NCBI GenBank assembly: GCA_036013505.1
Contig: CP107851.1
Coordinates: 434,001 to 498,000, forward strand
Length of the DNA: 64,000 nt
Reading direction: 5' to 3'
Source of the DNA: Streptomyces sp. NBC_00510
GTDB taxonomy: Bacteria > Actinomycetota > Actinomycetes > Streptomycetales > Streptomycetaceae
The notes beneath the pieces were generated by a model that was not told the origin of the DNA, searched no databases, and was given only the letters and a program-made list of their open reading frames with translations. This document shows, one piece after another, positions 44,356 through 53,110 of this stretch. Each line of letters opens with the position of its first letter. Positions within the stretch are counted from its first letter, which is position 1. The position numbers and the translations under genes are program-made.

Positions 44356-44761
44356 ACCCACCACACTACCCGAACTATCATAGTTGCGATACTTGCCGCT
44401 TCCGGACCCGCCGGCCTCCCACCCCGCACCCGCCGTGACCAACGGTGGTTGCAGCCAGCGACGACAGCCGCGCCGATCGGGCGCGGGTGCCTGAGGTTCG
44501 CGGGCGGCGTCTTGGACCGGAGCTACAGGGTCCATACCGGAAGGACCGACCCCAGGGACTTGCGGGAACACGGACCGTGCAGGGCGAGCCGTTCCGGGTC
44601 CGAATGCGCATCGGCATCCCGCACACGAATGCAGCCCCGCCCCCCACCCTGACGATGTCGAGCTGCCCTGGGGAGGGCCGCCGCCATCAGGCGCATGGTT
44701 GCGCTGCCGAAAGATCGGGACGAGGATGCGCAGGGAGTTCGAGCGGTAGTTGCGGTTGCCG
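44356..44761. other. Intergenic region, antitoxin promoter then unassigned
   Basis: The inverted repeat AACTAT-C-ATAGTT at 44373-44385 is the likely antitoxin operator. From 44390 to 44761 no gene can be supported. Confidence 0.5.
44373..44385. promoter_or_regulatory. Candidate antitoxin operator
   Basis: AACTAT-C-ATAGTT, perfect 6-bp arms around one base, 17 bp upstream of the Phd-type start and overlapping a possible -10 box. Confidence 0.55.
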
Positions 44762-46726
44762 TCACGCGCGCCGGATGATCAGCACAGCCGCGTCGTCGAT
44801 GTGGTCTACCGCAACCATGGCGTCGAGGATTCGATCAGCGGTCTCCTCGGCGTTCAACCCATCGTGGGCGGCTTGCGCCGCCAGCGTCGCGACTCGCTCC
44901 AGCCCGGCTTCCAGCGTCAAACTCGGGCCTTCGACCACGCCGTCGGTAACCATGATCAGCGCAGCATTCTTGTCCAGGGTGAAAGTTCCCTCGCGGTAGA
45001 CAGCGTCGGGTAGGACTCCGAGCACCGGGCCGCCCGGCAATTCACGGATACTGTGGCTGCCGTTGTCCAATGCGTACAGCAACGGCACATGGCCCGCGCT
45101 GGAACCCGTGACCTGTCCGTCGCAAGGGTCGATATGCAACATGGTGCAGCTGGCGAATCGCGCCGCGTCCATCGTGATGAGCAGCTCGTTCGTGCGCGTC
45201 AGCACGGTTGCAGGGTCCGGTTCGCAGGCGGCGATGGCACGCATGGAGGCACGCACCTGTCCCATGGCTGCAGCGGCGTTCACGTCGTGCCCCTGGGCGT
45301 CGCCGATCTCGAAGGCGACCGCGCCGTCGGGCACGACGAAGGCGTCGTACCAGTCTCCGCCTATATCCAGCCCGTCCCGGCTCGGTCGGTAACGGGCGGT
45401 CACTTCCAGGCCTGGGAGGTGCTTCGGCAGCGTGGGAAGCATGGTCTCTTGGAGCGCCACAGCCAACTCCACTCGAGCTTCTCGAGACCTGACGCGCCTC
45501 AGCGCCTGGCCCGCAAGGTCGGCCAGAGTGCCCATGAGGGCGCGCTCATCCGGGGACGAGTGATGCTCGCCGTCGTAGGTCACTGCCCAGCCCCCGAGCG
45601 GCTCACCGCCGACCGGGCTAAGGGAGGTGATCGAGACGGCGCAGCCGGATTCGAGCTGCTCGAAGTACGGCACCATGGCTCCGTGCGGCCAGCGGCGTAT
45701 GTACTCCTCCTGGTTGCGCATGAACTGTGGCTTGCCCGTTCGGATCGCATAGGGCAGTGGGCTCGGATCCTCCAGCGACACGCCGTTTACGGCGGCCACC
45801 AGCATCGGTATCCCAGCATCAGAGGAGATGCACAGGCGGCCTTCGGCAACGAGCGCCAACGCGGCGCCGGTGCCACTAAAGGTGGCGGCGAGGCGTGTCA
45901 GGAGGACCTGCTGCACCTCTCGCTCTGTGGCCGCAGTGATCAAGGCGGAGGAAAAGGCCGTTATCTCGGCAGCTCGCTGCCGCGCAGCACTCAGCGCGAC
46001 CAAGGCTTTGCGTCGGCGTGCTTCCCGCTTGGTGTCGTCGCGGATCACACCGAAGACTCGCAGAGGGCCGCCATACCCCAGCTGGACTCGACGGGTCTGG
46101 CATACCAGAAGGTGCCAGCCATCACCCTCGGTGAAGAACCTCAACCTGATCCAGGGGGACTGGGCGGCGGTCGAACGCACGAGCCGCCGTAGAGCCGCCC
46201 GGTCATCAGGGTGGACTCGCCGAACCACGCTGGACAACGATACGGAGGCCTCCGGGAACAGCATTGCCAAGGCGGGTGCGCCACCCAGCCACTCCAACTG
46301 CTGCTCCTGGGGTGAATACATGCAGACACCGAGGTTGGCGGCCTTGGCAGCCAACCGGAACGGGATCACAAGACTGCCCAGGTCGTTCCCCGCGTTCAAC
46401 GAGTGCACCCAAAGCAGTTTCTCGCCGCCCGCAGGATCCCTCGTCAGTCGCGCCTCGACCAAGCAGACCAGCCGTGCTGCACCCGGCCCAGGGAACTCCA
46501 GCACCCGCATCACAACCGTCATCGTCGTGGCGGCGTGAGTCACGAGGCTTTCGACCGCAGTCAGCTGGCTTTCGGGCAACAGATCACCCAAGTTGCGACC
46601 CACGCACTGCTCCGCCGGCCTGTCCAGTACCTTTGCCATGGCCGCGTTGAGGCTGTGGATGGCGCCGTCCAGGGTCAAGAGAGCCGAGGGGGTAGCCCTT
46701 CGGAGGAGACGGTCCGAGGCGTCCAT
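44762..46726 (-). CDS. PAS-GAF-SpoIIE phosphatase
   Basis: This protein of about 654 residues has a PAS domain (about 1-110; LLTLDGAIHSLNAAMAKVL), a second PAS/PAC module (about 135-245; RRVHPDDRAALRRLV), a GAF domain (about 265-425) and a C-terminal PP2C/SpoIIE domain (about 440-650; DIGGDWYDAFVVPDG, EIGDAQGHDVNAAAAMGQV, SSAGHVPLL, LIMVTDGVVEGP). Unlike the proteins at 19930 and 31975 it ends with the phosphatase and has no ATPase domain. The ATG at 46726 has GGGAG 7 bases upstream; one at 46768 lacks a ribosome site. It probably acts on an anti-anti-sigma factor. Confidence 0.88.
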   Translation of the reverse strand: MDASDRLLRRATPSALLTLDGAIHSLNAAMAKVLDRPAEQCVGRNLGDLLPESQLTAVESLVTHAATTMTVVMRVLEFPGPGAARLVCLVEARLTRDPAGGEKLLWVHSLNAGNDLGSLVIPFRLAAKAANLGVCMYSPQEQQLEWLGGAPALAMLFPEASVSLSSVVRRVHPDDRAALRRLVRSTAAQSPWIRLRFFTEGDGWHLLVCQTRRVQLGYGGPLRVFGVIRDDTKREARRRKALVALSAARQRAAEITAFSSALITAATEREVQQVLLTRLAATFSGTGAALALVAEGRLCISSDAGIPMLVAAVNGVSLEDPSPLPYAIRTGKPQFMRNQEEYIRRWPHGAMVPYFEQLESGCAVSITSLSPVGGEPLGGWAVTYDGEHHSSPDERALMGTLADLAGQALRRVRSREARVELAVALQETMLPTLPKHLPGLEVTARYRPSRDGLDIGGDWYDAFVVPDGAVAFEIGDAQGHDVNAAAAMGQVRASMRAIAACEPDPATVLTRTNELLITMDAARFASCTMLHIDPCDGQVTGSSAGHVPLLYALDNGSHSIRELPGGPVLGVLPDAVYREGTFTLDKNAALIMVTDGVVEGPSLTLEAGLERVATLAAQAAHDGLNAEETADRILDAMVAVDHIDDAAVLIIRRA

Positions 46727-46877
46727 CGGTGGCTCCCTGACACTTAGCGAAACCGCTTCTTCAACCATTTTCGCGCGTTTTGCTCCATGATCTCGGCAAA
46801 CGGATTCTCCGACCGCGAACGTCGCGCAGCGACGTCAGGCAAAGACCTGCCGGGAGCGCGGCGTTACCGTGCCGTTT

Positions 46878-46980
46878 TCGGCAGGAGGCCGCGGCCGACA
46901 AGCTCATCAAGGTGGCCGAGCACCTCGTCGGGTGGCAGATCGAGCGGCGAGACGTTCTGGTCCGCGGTATGCAGCCGGCC
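46878..46980 (-). pseudogene. Fragment of another SpoIIE-type phosphatase
   Basis: The minus-strand frame GRLHTADQNVSPLDLPPDEV and LGHLDELVGRG matches the segment GRLxTAVRTLADxDLxPDEL of the phosphatases in this window. Nothing on either side continues it in frame. Confidence 0.45.
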
Positions 46981-47340
46981 ACCGTCGCGGCAGTCCTCGT
47001 GATGCGGCCTCAGGATTGGATGGCGCTCATCCGCGGACGCGCTCAATTGAGCACGATCTTCTTGCCGCCCAACCGTCCGGCCGACACCCTGGGGAAGGCG
47101 GCCGTGGCGTCCCGCCACGGCTGGCGCAGCGACTGGCCGACGAGTACACCCAGCCATGGCGTCGATGAGTAACTGGACAACCACAGTCCGGCACGGTGTG
47201 AGCGAGAGCGCGGTGGTCATCGAGGGCTCGGTCGCTCTCGTTGCAGCAGACCAGCAGAAGGTCGTCGGGCACGCGCAGTCCGTAGTGGCGGGGGGCGGCG
47301 AGCAAGTCGGTGCCGTTGGATTCGAAGAGCCGTCCTCACT
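46981..47340. other. Unassigned stretch between phosphatase fragments
   Basis: No gene is recognised. It joins a minus-strand and a plus-strand phosphatase fragment, suggesting an inversion or multiple rearrangements. Confidence 0.4.
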
Positions 47341-47500
47341 GATGGGTGCAACCTTCCAGTACGCGGTCTACGACCCCACCACCCGCCGGCGCATCATGAC
47401 ACGGGTCGGGCATCGCAACCTGCGATGGTCGACCCGCACGGCCAGGTAACCTTTTCCGACCTTCCCCCCTCGGGGGCGGCCCGGAGCCCCCTTCGAGTTG
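47341..47500 (+). pseudogene. Fragment of a SpoIIE-type phosphatase
   Basis: The frame MGATFQYAVYDPTTRRRIMT and RVGHRNL parallels ATCLYAVYDPVSRRC-ARAGHP of the intact phosphatases. After a frame change, VDPHGQVTFPDLPPSGG parallels the next family segment. It is followed at once by IS5 debris. Confidence 0.6.
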
Positions 47501-47539
47501 GGTTATGTCGAGGCTTCTCCGGCTTCCGCCGATGCCCAT

Positions 47540-47835
47540 CAGATCAATGAGCGCAAGCGCCACCTGCTCACTGACGCCCTCGGACTCCTTCGGGCCGTGC
47601 TGGCCACCGCGGCATCCACGATCGACCGGGACGCCGCCCGCATCCTGCTGCCCGCGACAAAGAAGCACTTCCCGCGGCTGGTGCGGGTCTGGCACTACAG
47701 GGGACGCCGACCACCCTCACCGACGGACCACCCGGCACCTCGGAGTTGTCCTCGACATCGTCTGTCCCAGCGGCGACGCCCAAGGCTTCCAAGTCGTGCC
47801 CCGCCGCTGGGTCGTCGAGGTCCGTCAAGCACAGT
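47540..47835 (+). pseudogene. IS5-family transposase remnant, copy A
   Basis: One frame reads NERKRHLLTDALGLLRAVLA and ATKKHFPRLVRVWHY. After a frame change LGVVLDIVCPSGDAQGFQVV and PRRWVVEVR follow. These are the middle and end of an IS5-type transposase. A related, more decayed copy lies at 56830-57056, and both sit beside a truncated SpoIIE gene. Confidence 0.72.
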
Positions 47836-47847
47836 GAACACCGTCGG

Positions 47848-49326
47848 TCATCCGTTGAGTCGACAGGCCCGCTCCTGATCGCGCTGGTAGGCGGCGAGGA
47901 GAAAGAGCCAGATCTCGCTGACGGTGGGGAAGGGGGCGATCGCGTGCCTGAGTCGTTTGAGCGGGATCTCGCCGGCGACCGCGATGGTTGCCGAGTGCAG
48001 GAGCTCGCTGACGCCAGGGCCGACGAACGTCGCTCCGACGAGGACTTCCCGGTCGAGGTCGACGACCAGCCTGGCGTGGCCCTGGTAGCCGTCGGCGTAG
48101 AGCTTGGCGCCCTGGGCGGCGTTGAAGTCGAGGTCGACGGTCTTGATACGGTACCCGGCGCGCTCCGCCTGCTCGGCGCTCAGGCCCACCGCGGCCGCCT
48201 CGGGATCGCTGAAGAACACCTGGGGTACGGCGTGCTGGTCGGCGGTGGTGGCGTGGTCGCCCCAGGGCGTGTCGTCCACCGGCCGACCTGCGGCGCGGGC
48301 ACCGATCGCGTCGCCGGCAGTCCGAGCTTGGTATTTGCCCTGATGGGTGAGCAGCGCACGATGGTTGACGTCGCCGAGGGCGTACAGCCAGTCGCCGTCG
48401 ACGCCCTGCACCAGACAGGTGGTGTCCACATCGAGCCAGGAGCCTGGGGTGAGGCCGACCGTGTCCAGGCCGATATCGTCGGTGGCGGGCGTGCGGCCGG
48501 TGGCGCACAAAACCTCGTCGGCCTCCAGCTGGCTGCCGTCGTCGAGGGTGAGGGTGACCGGCCCCTGCGGGTCCGGGCGGCGCAGGGCGGTCACCTGGAC
48601 ACCGATCCGCACATCCGCGCCCGCTTCTCTCAATCCCTGAGCGACCAGTTCGCCGGCGAAGGGTTCCATGCGTGGGATCAAGCGGCGCCGGACGAGCAGT
48701 GTGACCTGGGAGCCGAGGCCCTGCCAGAGAGTGGCCATCTCGATGCCGACTCCGCCGCCGCCGATGACGGCGAGGCGAGTGGGGACGCTGCTGGATTCGG
48801 TGGCCTGCCGGCTCGTCCAGGGACGGGCCTCGGCGATGCCCAGGATGTCGGGCAACGCCGGCCGGCTGCCGGTGGCGATGGCCACCGCGTGCCGTGCCAT
48901 GAAGGTCTGCCGGACGCCGTCGTCACGCGTGACGCCGACTCGTCGGGGCCCGTCGAGACGGCCGTGGCCACGGAAGAGGTCGGCTCCGATGGACCTGAGG
49001 AACAGAGCCTGTCTGGTGTCGTCCCAGTCGTGGACAGAGCGGTTGCGACGAGCGAAGACGCCATCGGCGTCGACCCGACCGGTGACAGTCTGCCGGGCAC
49101 CGTCGACGCGACAGGCGTCGGCGAGCGCGATGACCGGCCGCAGCAGCGCCTTACTGGGCACGCACGCCCAGTACGCGCAGTCACCGCCGACCAGTTCCCG
49201 TTCCACGACCGCTACGGAGAGACCGGCGGCACGGGCGCGGTCGGCGACGTTCGCACCGGCCGGGCCGGCACCCAGCACGACCACGTCGTAACGCGCGCCT
49301 GCCTGGGTTTCGCGCGATTCGCTCAT
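47848..49326 (-). CDS. Pyridine nucleotide-disulfide oxidoreductase (lipoamide/mercuric/mycothione reductase type)
   Basis: This 492-residue flavoenzyme has the N-terminal FAD loop VVLGAGPAGANVADRAR, the redox disulfide GGDCAYWACVPSK (C-x4-C), the NAD(P) domain LAVIGGGGVGIEMATLW, the second FAD contact LYALGDVNHRALLTHQGKYQ and a dimerisation domain. In the last domain the usual catalytic His-Glu motif HPTxSE reads FPTVSE, so the active-site base His is replaced by Phe. This argues against a classical disulfide reductase and for a divergent subgroup. An AhpD-type gene, now broken, lies upstream in the same direction. Confidence 0.87.
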   Translation of the reverse strand: MSESRETQAGARYDVVVLGAGPAGANVADRARAAGLSVAVVERELVGGDCAYWACVPSKALLRPVIALADACRVDGARQTVTGRVDADGVFARRNRSVHDWDDTRQALFLRSIGADLFRGHGRLDGPRRVGVTRDDGVRQTFMARHAVAIATGSRPALPDILGIAEARPWTSRQATESSSVPTRLAVIGGGGVGIEMATLWQGLGSQVTLLVRRRLIPRMEPFAGELVAQGLREAGADVRIGVQVTALRRPDPQGPVTLTLDDGSQLEADEVLCATGRTPATDDIGLDTVGLTPGSWLDVDTTCLVQGVDGDWLYALGDVNHRALLTHQGKYQARTAGDAIGARAAGRPVDDTPWGDHATTADQHAVPQVFFSDPEAAAVGLSAEQAERAGYRIKTVDLDFNAAQGAKLYADGYQGHARLVVDLDREVLVGATFVGPGVSELLHSATIAVAGEIPLKRLRHAIAPFPTVSEIWLFLLAAYQRDQERACRLNG

Positions 49327-49422
49327 GTTCTTCCTCGCATTCCTAGGAGTGTCTGATGACGGTCGAGGGCGTGGTGATACTGCCCGTCGGGCCCGGTCGT
49401 TCGGGCCTGGTGGGGCCGTCGG

Positions 49423-49820
49423 TCAGGCGCGGGCGTGCGGGGTGACGAGCGGCCATGCGGTCTTGGTGTTGGCGAGGAAATGGCGGTAGTTGGTGAGGAT
49501 GTTCAACGCGGGATTGCCTACGAGCTCGGCGATCTCGGTGCCGGTGACGCCCATGGCCCGGGCGGCTTTGAGCTGTGTCTCGCCGATGCGGCCGCGGGCA
49601 ATGTGTGGGCCAGGGACAGCAATGTGGCGGTGCGGGTCGGCGGATTCCGCGTGGCGGGCAGTTCCCCTGCGCCGACCGTGGTGACGCCCGCCCCTGTGCA
49701 GGTGTGGGCGGACAGGCAGTAGGTGCAATTGTGGTCCTCTGCGGTGGCGATCGCCATCCGCTCCCGGACGGGGGCCGCGATCACGGTCCCCGGTCCGCCG
49801 TGTGCGCGGCACCCTCGCAA
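49423..49820 (-). pseudogene. AhpD-like alkylhydroperoxidase, frameshifted
   Basis: The N-terminal frame has MAIATAEDHNCTYCLSAHT with the CxxC redox pair typical of AhpD/carboxymuconolactone-decarboxylase peroxidases. The C-terminal frame has IGETQLKAARAMGVTGTEIA and ALNILTNYRHFLANTK. They are in different frames, joined near 49590-49610, so a single indel breaks the gene. Intact partners reduce peroxides with electrons from a disulfide reductase such as the gene downstream. Confidence 0.75.
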
Positions 49821-49833
49821 CGATCACGCGCAT

Positions 49834-50471
49834 CCGGCCGCTCTCCTCGCCGGGAAGCGCACAGTTCCGGCGTGGCGGGGAGACACACTCCTCCCGTCCG
49901 GCACCTCACAGACGCGTCTCCTGCCGTAGCCTCAGTGTGGACGGGCGTCGAGGCGTGATGGATAGCGTTCGTGGCCATCTCCCTGGCGATCAGCACTGTT
50001 CCGAGCTGGACGCCCTCGCGTGGATCCACGCTTCCCGTTGGCGCTGCAAGAGGTCCCACGAGGTGCCGACGACGCAATCATTCGCGATGGCCCAGACCGG
50101 CAGGTGGTCGGGACCCAGCGTCACGGTGCACGCCACGTCCTGCCAGGCCGTCGCCGGACGCGTCGGCGCCAGGAGGACCCCCGCCGCGTGTAAGCATGCG
50201 TCCGCATCCGGTGCCCGGCCTGTCGAAGGCGACTGGCAACGCAGCGTCGCCGCGAGGGCCGGGCACGAGCCATGGAGGCGGGTCGGGCAACCCTTCCTCG
50301 TCACTGAGGGGAGGCAGCCGGGCTCGCGACCGTCGGCCGCACGGACCAGGTTGCGGTGGCACAGACAGACCGTTGACGTGGTGGTCAGAAGCTGCGACTC
50401 GGTAAGAGTCCGGGTGATGCATGACGCGAATAGGGCAGAAGAGACACTCCAGCACCGTCTGGGAGGTAGGC
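49834..50471. other. Unassigned region upstream of msrB
   Basis: No intact gene is supported. On the minus strand a short stretch LIAREMATNAIHHASTPV recalls the N-box of anti-sigma-type ATPases, and another (WQDVACTVTLGPDHLPVWAI) looks like real coding sequence of an unknown protein. Both are broken by stops or frame changes. Confidence 0.35.
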
Positions 50472-50933
50472 ATGCCGGAGTACAGCAAGAGCCCACAGCG
50501 CATCTCACAGCTCACCGACCTGCAATACCGTGTGACCCAGCGAGGCGAGACGGAGCCCCCGTTCTCCAACGCCTACTGGGACAACAGGGCACCTGGTATC
50601 TATGTGGACATCGTGTCCGGCGAGCCCCTCTTCGCCTCGGTCGACAAGTACGACAGCAGGACCGGCTGGCCCAGCTTCACAAGGCCTCTGAGGTCAGGCC
50701 ACGTCGTCGAGAAGCCCGACACCAGCCACGGCATGGTCCGTGTCGAAGTACGGTCGGCTGAAGGCAACAGCCACCTCGGGCACCTGTTCCCGGACGGGCC
50801 TCGCGACCACGGAGGGCTGCGGTACTGCATCAACTCCGCCTCGCTGCGCTTCATCCCCCTGGAGGTTCTGGAGCAGGAGGGCTACGGCCAGTACCTGAGC
50901 GTCTTCGAAACGACGGAAGAGGACGCCGCCTAG
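50472..50933 (+). CDS. msrB: Peptide-methionine (R)-S-oxide reductase
   Basis: This 153-residue MsrB reduces the R-epimer of methionine sulfoxide in proteins. Signature stretches are [51 protein letters not shown] and [15 protein letters not shown] with the catalytic Cys. The zinc-binding CxxC pairs are absent, and the resolving-Cys position (often CGWPSF) is Thr (RTGWPSF), so recycling must use another thiol. The ATG at 50472 follows GGGAGGTAGG directly. It belongs with the oxidoreductase and broken AhpD nearby as a redox-repair group. Confidence 0.92.
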   Translation: MPEYSKSPQRISQLTDLQYRVTQRGETEPPFSNAYWDNRAPGIYVDIVSGEPLFASVDKYDSRTGWPSFTRPLRSGHVVEKPDTSHGMVRVEVRSAEGNSHLGHLFPDGPRDHGGLRYCINSASLRFIPLEVLEQEGYGQYLSVFETTEEDAA

Positions 50934-51223
50934 AGCCGATGAGCGGCAACCAGGGCGGGGCCCCGGAGCCCGAACGGCACGGCTCGCCCCGTCTTGCGGC
51001 TCGGGCCCAGCAGGCCCTGGCCAATACCGTGTACAGCAGTACGGAAAGCGCTCATGTGCTGCAGCGCCCAAGAGGTCGAATCGCCTCCTCGGAGCGGAGC
51101 TGGCCAAGACGATCCCCTCCAATGGGGTCATCTTCCGCCGCACTGAGCCAGACGACGCCCGCTGGACCGTACGAGCAACGGCACCGTCGGGCCCGGGAGA
51201 AGAACCGCACAGTGACCAGGAAC

Positions 51224-51541
51224 ATGGACATCCTGCACCCGGAAGACGGCGCGATCGTGCCGCCTGACCAGATCCCCACCGCTGTCACCGCAGGCCGCCT
51301 GGCCTACGGCGACGGCACGACCCAGATCTTCCGACCCGACGGAAGCACCTCCTACTTCGAGGCGGGACGCCAGACGGAGGGCACTTGGTCTGTCGACAAC
51401 AATGGCCGCTTCTGCTCCTTCTGGCCGCCCTCCTACCGAGCGTCCTACGATCTTCGATGGGTGGTGGATGGGAGCGCAGTCGTCGGCCTTCGGTTCTCCG
51501 ACCTGAGGAGCGGTACCAGCTTCGACGGCCGTTTCCAGTAG
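51224..51541 (+). CDS. Conserved hypothetical protein
   Basis: This protein of about 105 residues has alternating beta-type segments: RLAYGDGTTQIFRPDGSTSY, GTWSVDNNGRFCSFWPPS and YDLRWVVDGSAVVGLRF. The repeated G-x-W/D turns suggest a small beta-barrel or sheet protein. I recall similar actinobacterial proteins but cannot name a function. A GTG at 51212 with GGGAGAAG upstream is an alternative start. It lies 290 bp after msrB in the same direction. Confidence 0.6.
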   Translation: MDILHPEDGAIVPPDQIPTAVTAGRLAYGDGTTQIFRPDGSTSYFEAGRQTEGTWSVDNNGRFCSFWPPSYRASYDLRWVVDGSAVVGLRFSDLRSGTSFDGRFQ

Positions 51542-52059
51542 CCCCAGGTTCCGCCTGAGCCGGCAAGCCCGAGAGGTGGCCGACCAGCTTGGAATGGCAC
51601 ATCGCCCTGAGTCTGCTACAGGAGCTCAGGAACGGGCATCCGTTGTCGTTGACGTCTTGGGGCGGCTTGCCGAGGCAGCTGAGCAACTCCGCCTTGAGTG
51701 GGCCGAGCTCGCACGACCCTGGAGTCCGTAGGAGAGTGGATGGCGAAGGCCTATGCAGATCTCGCCGGGAATCGGATGGGTCTGCCTGCGGGCCGGAAGT
51801 AAGAACCTGCTCCTCACGGGCGCTTATCTACGAAGAGATCCATAGAGATCGGAACACGCTCGGGTTGTAGTGGGTACCGCTCGGCGGCCAACTCCAGTCG
51901 CCAGATGAACATGCAGCGGACGGCAGAAGCAAGGTCTGCGGTACTTTTCTAGTCAGCCTGTTCCGGGCGTGGAAAGTGAAATGAGCGAGTGGCTAACGCT
52001 TCATCGCACTCGCACGCCTAGTGACCCATAACGAGATACCGACTCCAAGTAGGAAAGTA
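51542..52059. other. Mostly unassigned region
   Basis: A 45-codon plus-strand frame (51594-51731; ASVVVDVLGRLAEAAEQLRL and EWAELARPW) has good coding character but no recognised family and no clear start site; it may be the tail of a lost gene. At about 51950-51964 TAGTCAGCCTGTTC loosely resembles the degenerate TetR operator at 5765. Nothing else is seen. Confidence 0.35.
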
Positions 52060-52602
52060 ATGGGCATCGGAACAGGGAAGCCAAACAGGCTCTGTACGCT
52101 TATCGTGGCTTTGATGGCCCTCTTCGTGGTTTCCGTGACTTTGAGCTCCGGGGCATGGGGTGAGAATCCCGATCGCGGCTCTGTAGCGGCGCAGTCACCC
52201 GAGCCTTACCTGCAATCTGAGCCACCCGTTGGCTTTCAGTCCAAGTATGCGGAAGTGAACGGCTTTCGTATGCACTACATGCAGGGGGCAAAGGTTCACC
52301 TGTGGTGATGATCCACGGGTTCCCCCAGTCTTGGGCCGAGTAGCGGCAGCAGATGGTTGAACGTATACCGTCAACTCCGGACGAACGTGCAGCAGAACAA
52401 GGAGTTCCTGGCTCAGGGTAAATTGAAGATGCCGATCCTTGCCGTCGGTGGCGAAGATTCCTTCGGCCGAATAGTTCCCGACCAATGGCGTGACTACGCC
52501 GTGAACGTTCAGGGGCGCATCCTGAAGAATTCAGGCCACTTCGTAACCGAGGAGAAGCCGCAGGAAGTAACGACGATGCTGCAGTCCTTCCTGCGGAAGT
52601 AA
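52060..52602 (+). pseudogene. Decayed paralogue of the exported hydrolase
   Basis: The N-terminal part (signal peptide LCTLIVALMALFVVSVTLSS, then PPVGFQSKYAEVNGFRMHYM) and the C-terminal part (MNVYRQLRTNVQQNKEFLAQ and GKLKMPILAVGGEDSFGRIV, ending NSGHFVTEEKPQEV) both match the hydrolase at 18185. Between them a frameshift (52290), an in-frame stop after MIHGFPQSWAE and a deletion of about 200 codons remove the nucleophile Asp and the cap. The original ATG at 52060 has AGGAAAG upstream. It is clearly non-functional. Confidence 0.85.
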
Positions 52603-52789
52603 CATTCACCGCAAAAACCGAAAAGGCACCCCACCTGCACCGAACCGTACAGGGAAGGCGCAATGGCACCTGGGTCTGTGTCTCGGCCTGTGCGATCGCT
52701 CCGGGCACCTGACCGACCACGCGCGAGGCCGGTGGTCGCAAGGTAACCCCGCACCTCGCGTAGCAAGCCGAGACCGGTCGGCGGCCTCG

Positions 52790-53110
52790 CTCCAGTCACC
52801 GCCTCAGACGAGGAAGGCCACCACGCCGCCGGCCTCGTCGACGTCACCGTCCTCGACAGGGCGCACGTCCCCGCTAAGAAGGGGGCGAACACCCAGGTCC
52901 GAGCCCCTGGACCGGGCAAGCCAGTTGCCGAGATGCGCGTCCTGTCGGACGCGACGGGATGAAGCCGATGGTGGAGGGTCCCAAACGAGACCACGAACCT
53001 CACCGCGGCCGGTACTTCAAACCCTAGCGCCTGCATGCAGACAAGGCCTACGACCGCGTGACCTGCGCAGGTGGCTCCGAGGCAAGCGCTGCGGGAGAAC
53101 GCATGACCGA
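52790..53110 (+). pseudogene. IS5-family transposase remnant
   Basis: Fragments in order: VDVTVLDRAHVPAKKGANTQ (catalytic D-x-x-H-V-x-AKKG), MRVLSDATG then a stop, MKPMVEGP, HRGRYFKP and, after a frame change, LHADKAYDRV followed by LRRWLRGKR. This is the catalytic centre of an IS5-type transposase. It ends where the MFS gene begins. Confidence 0.72.
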
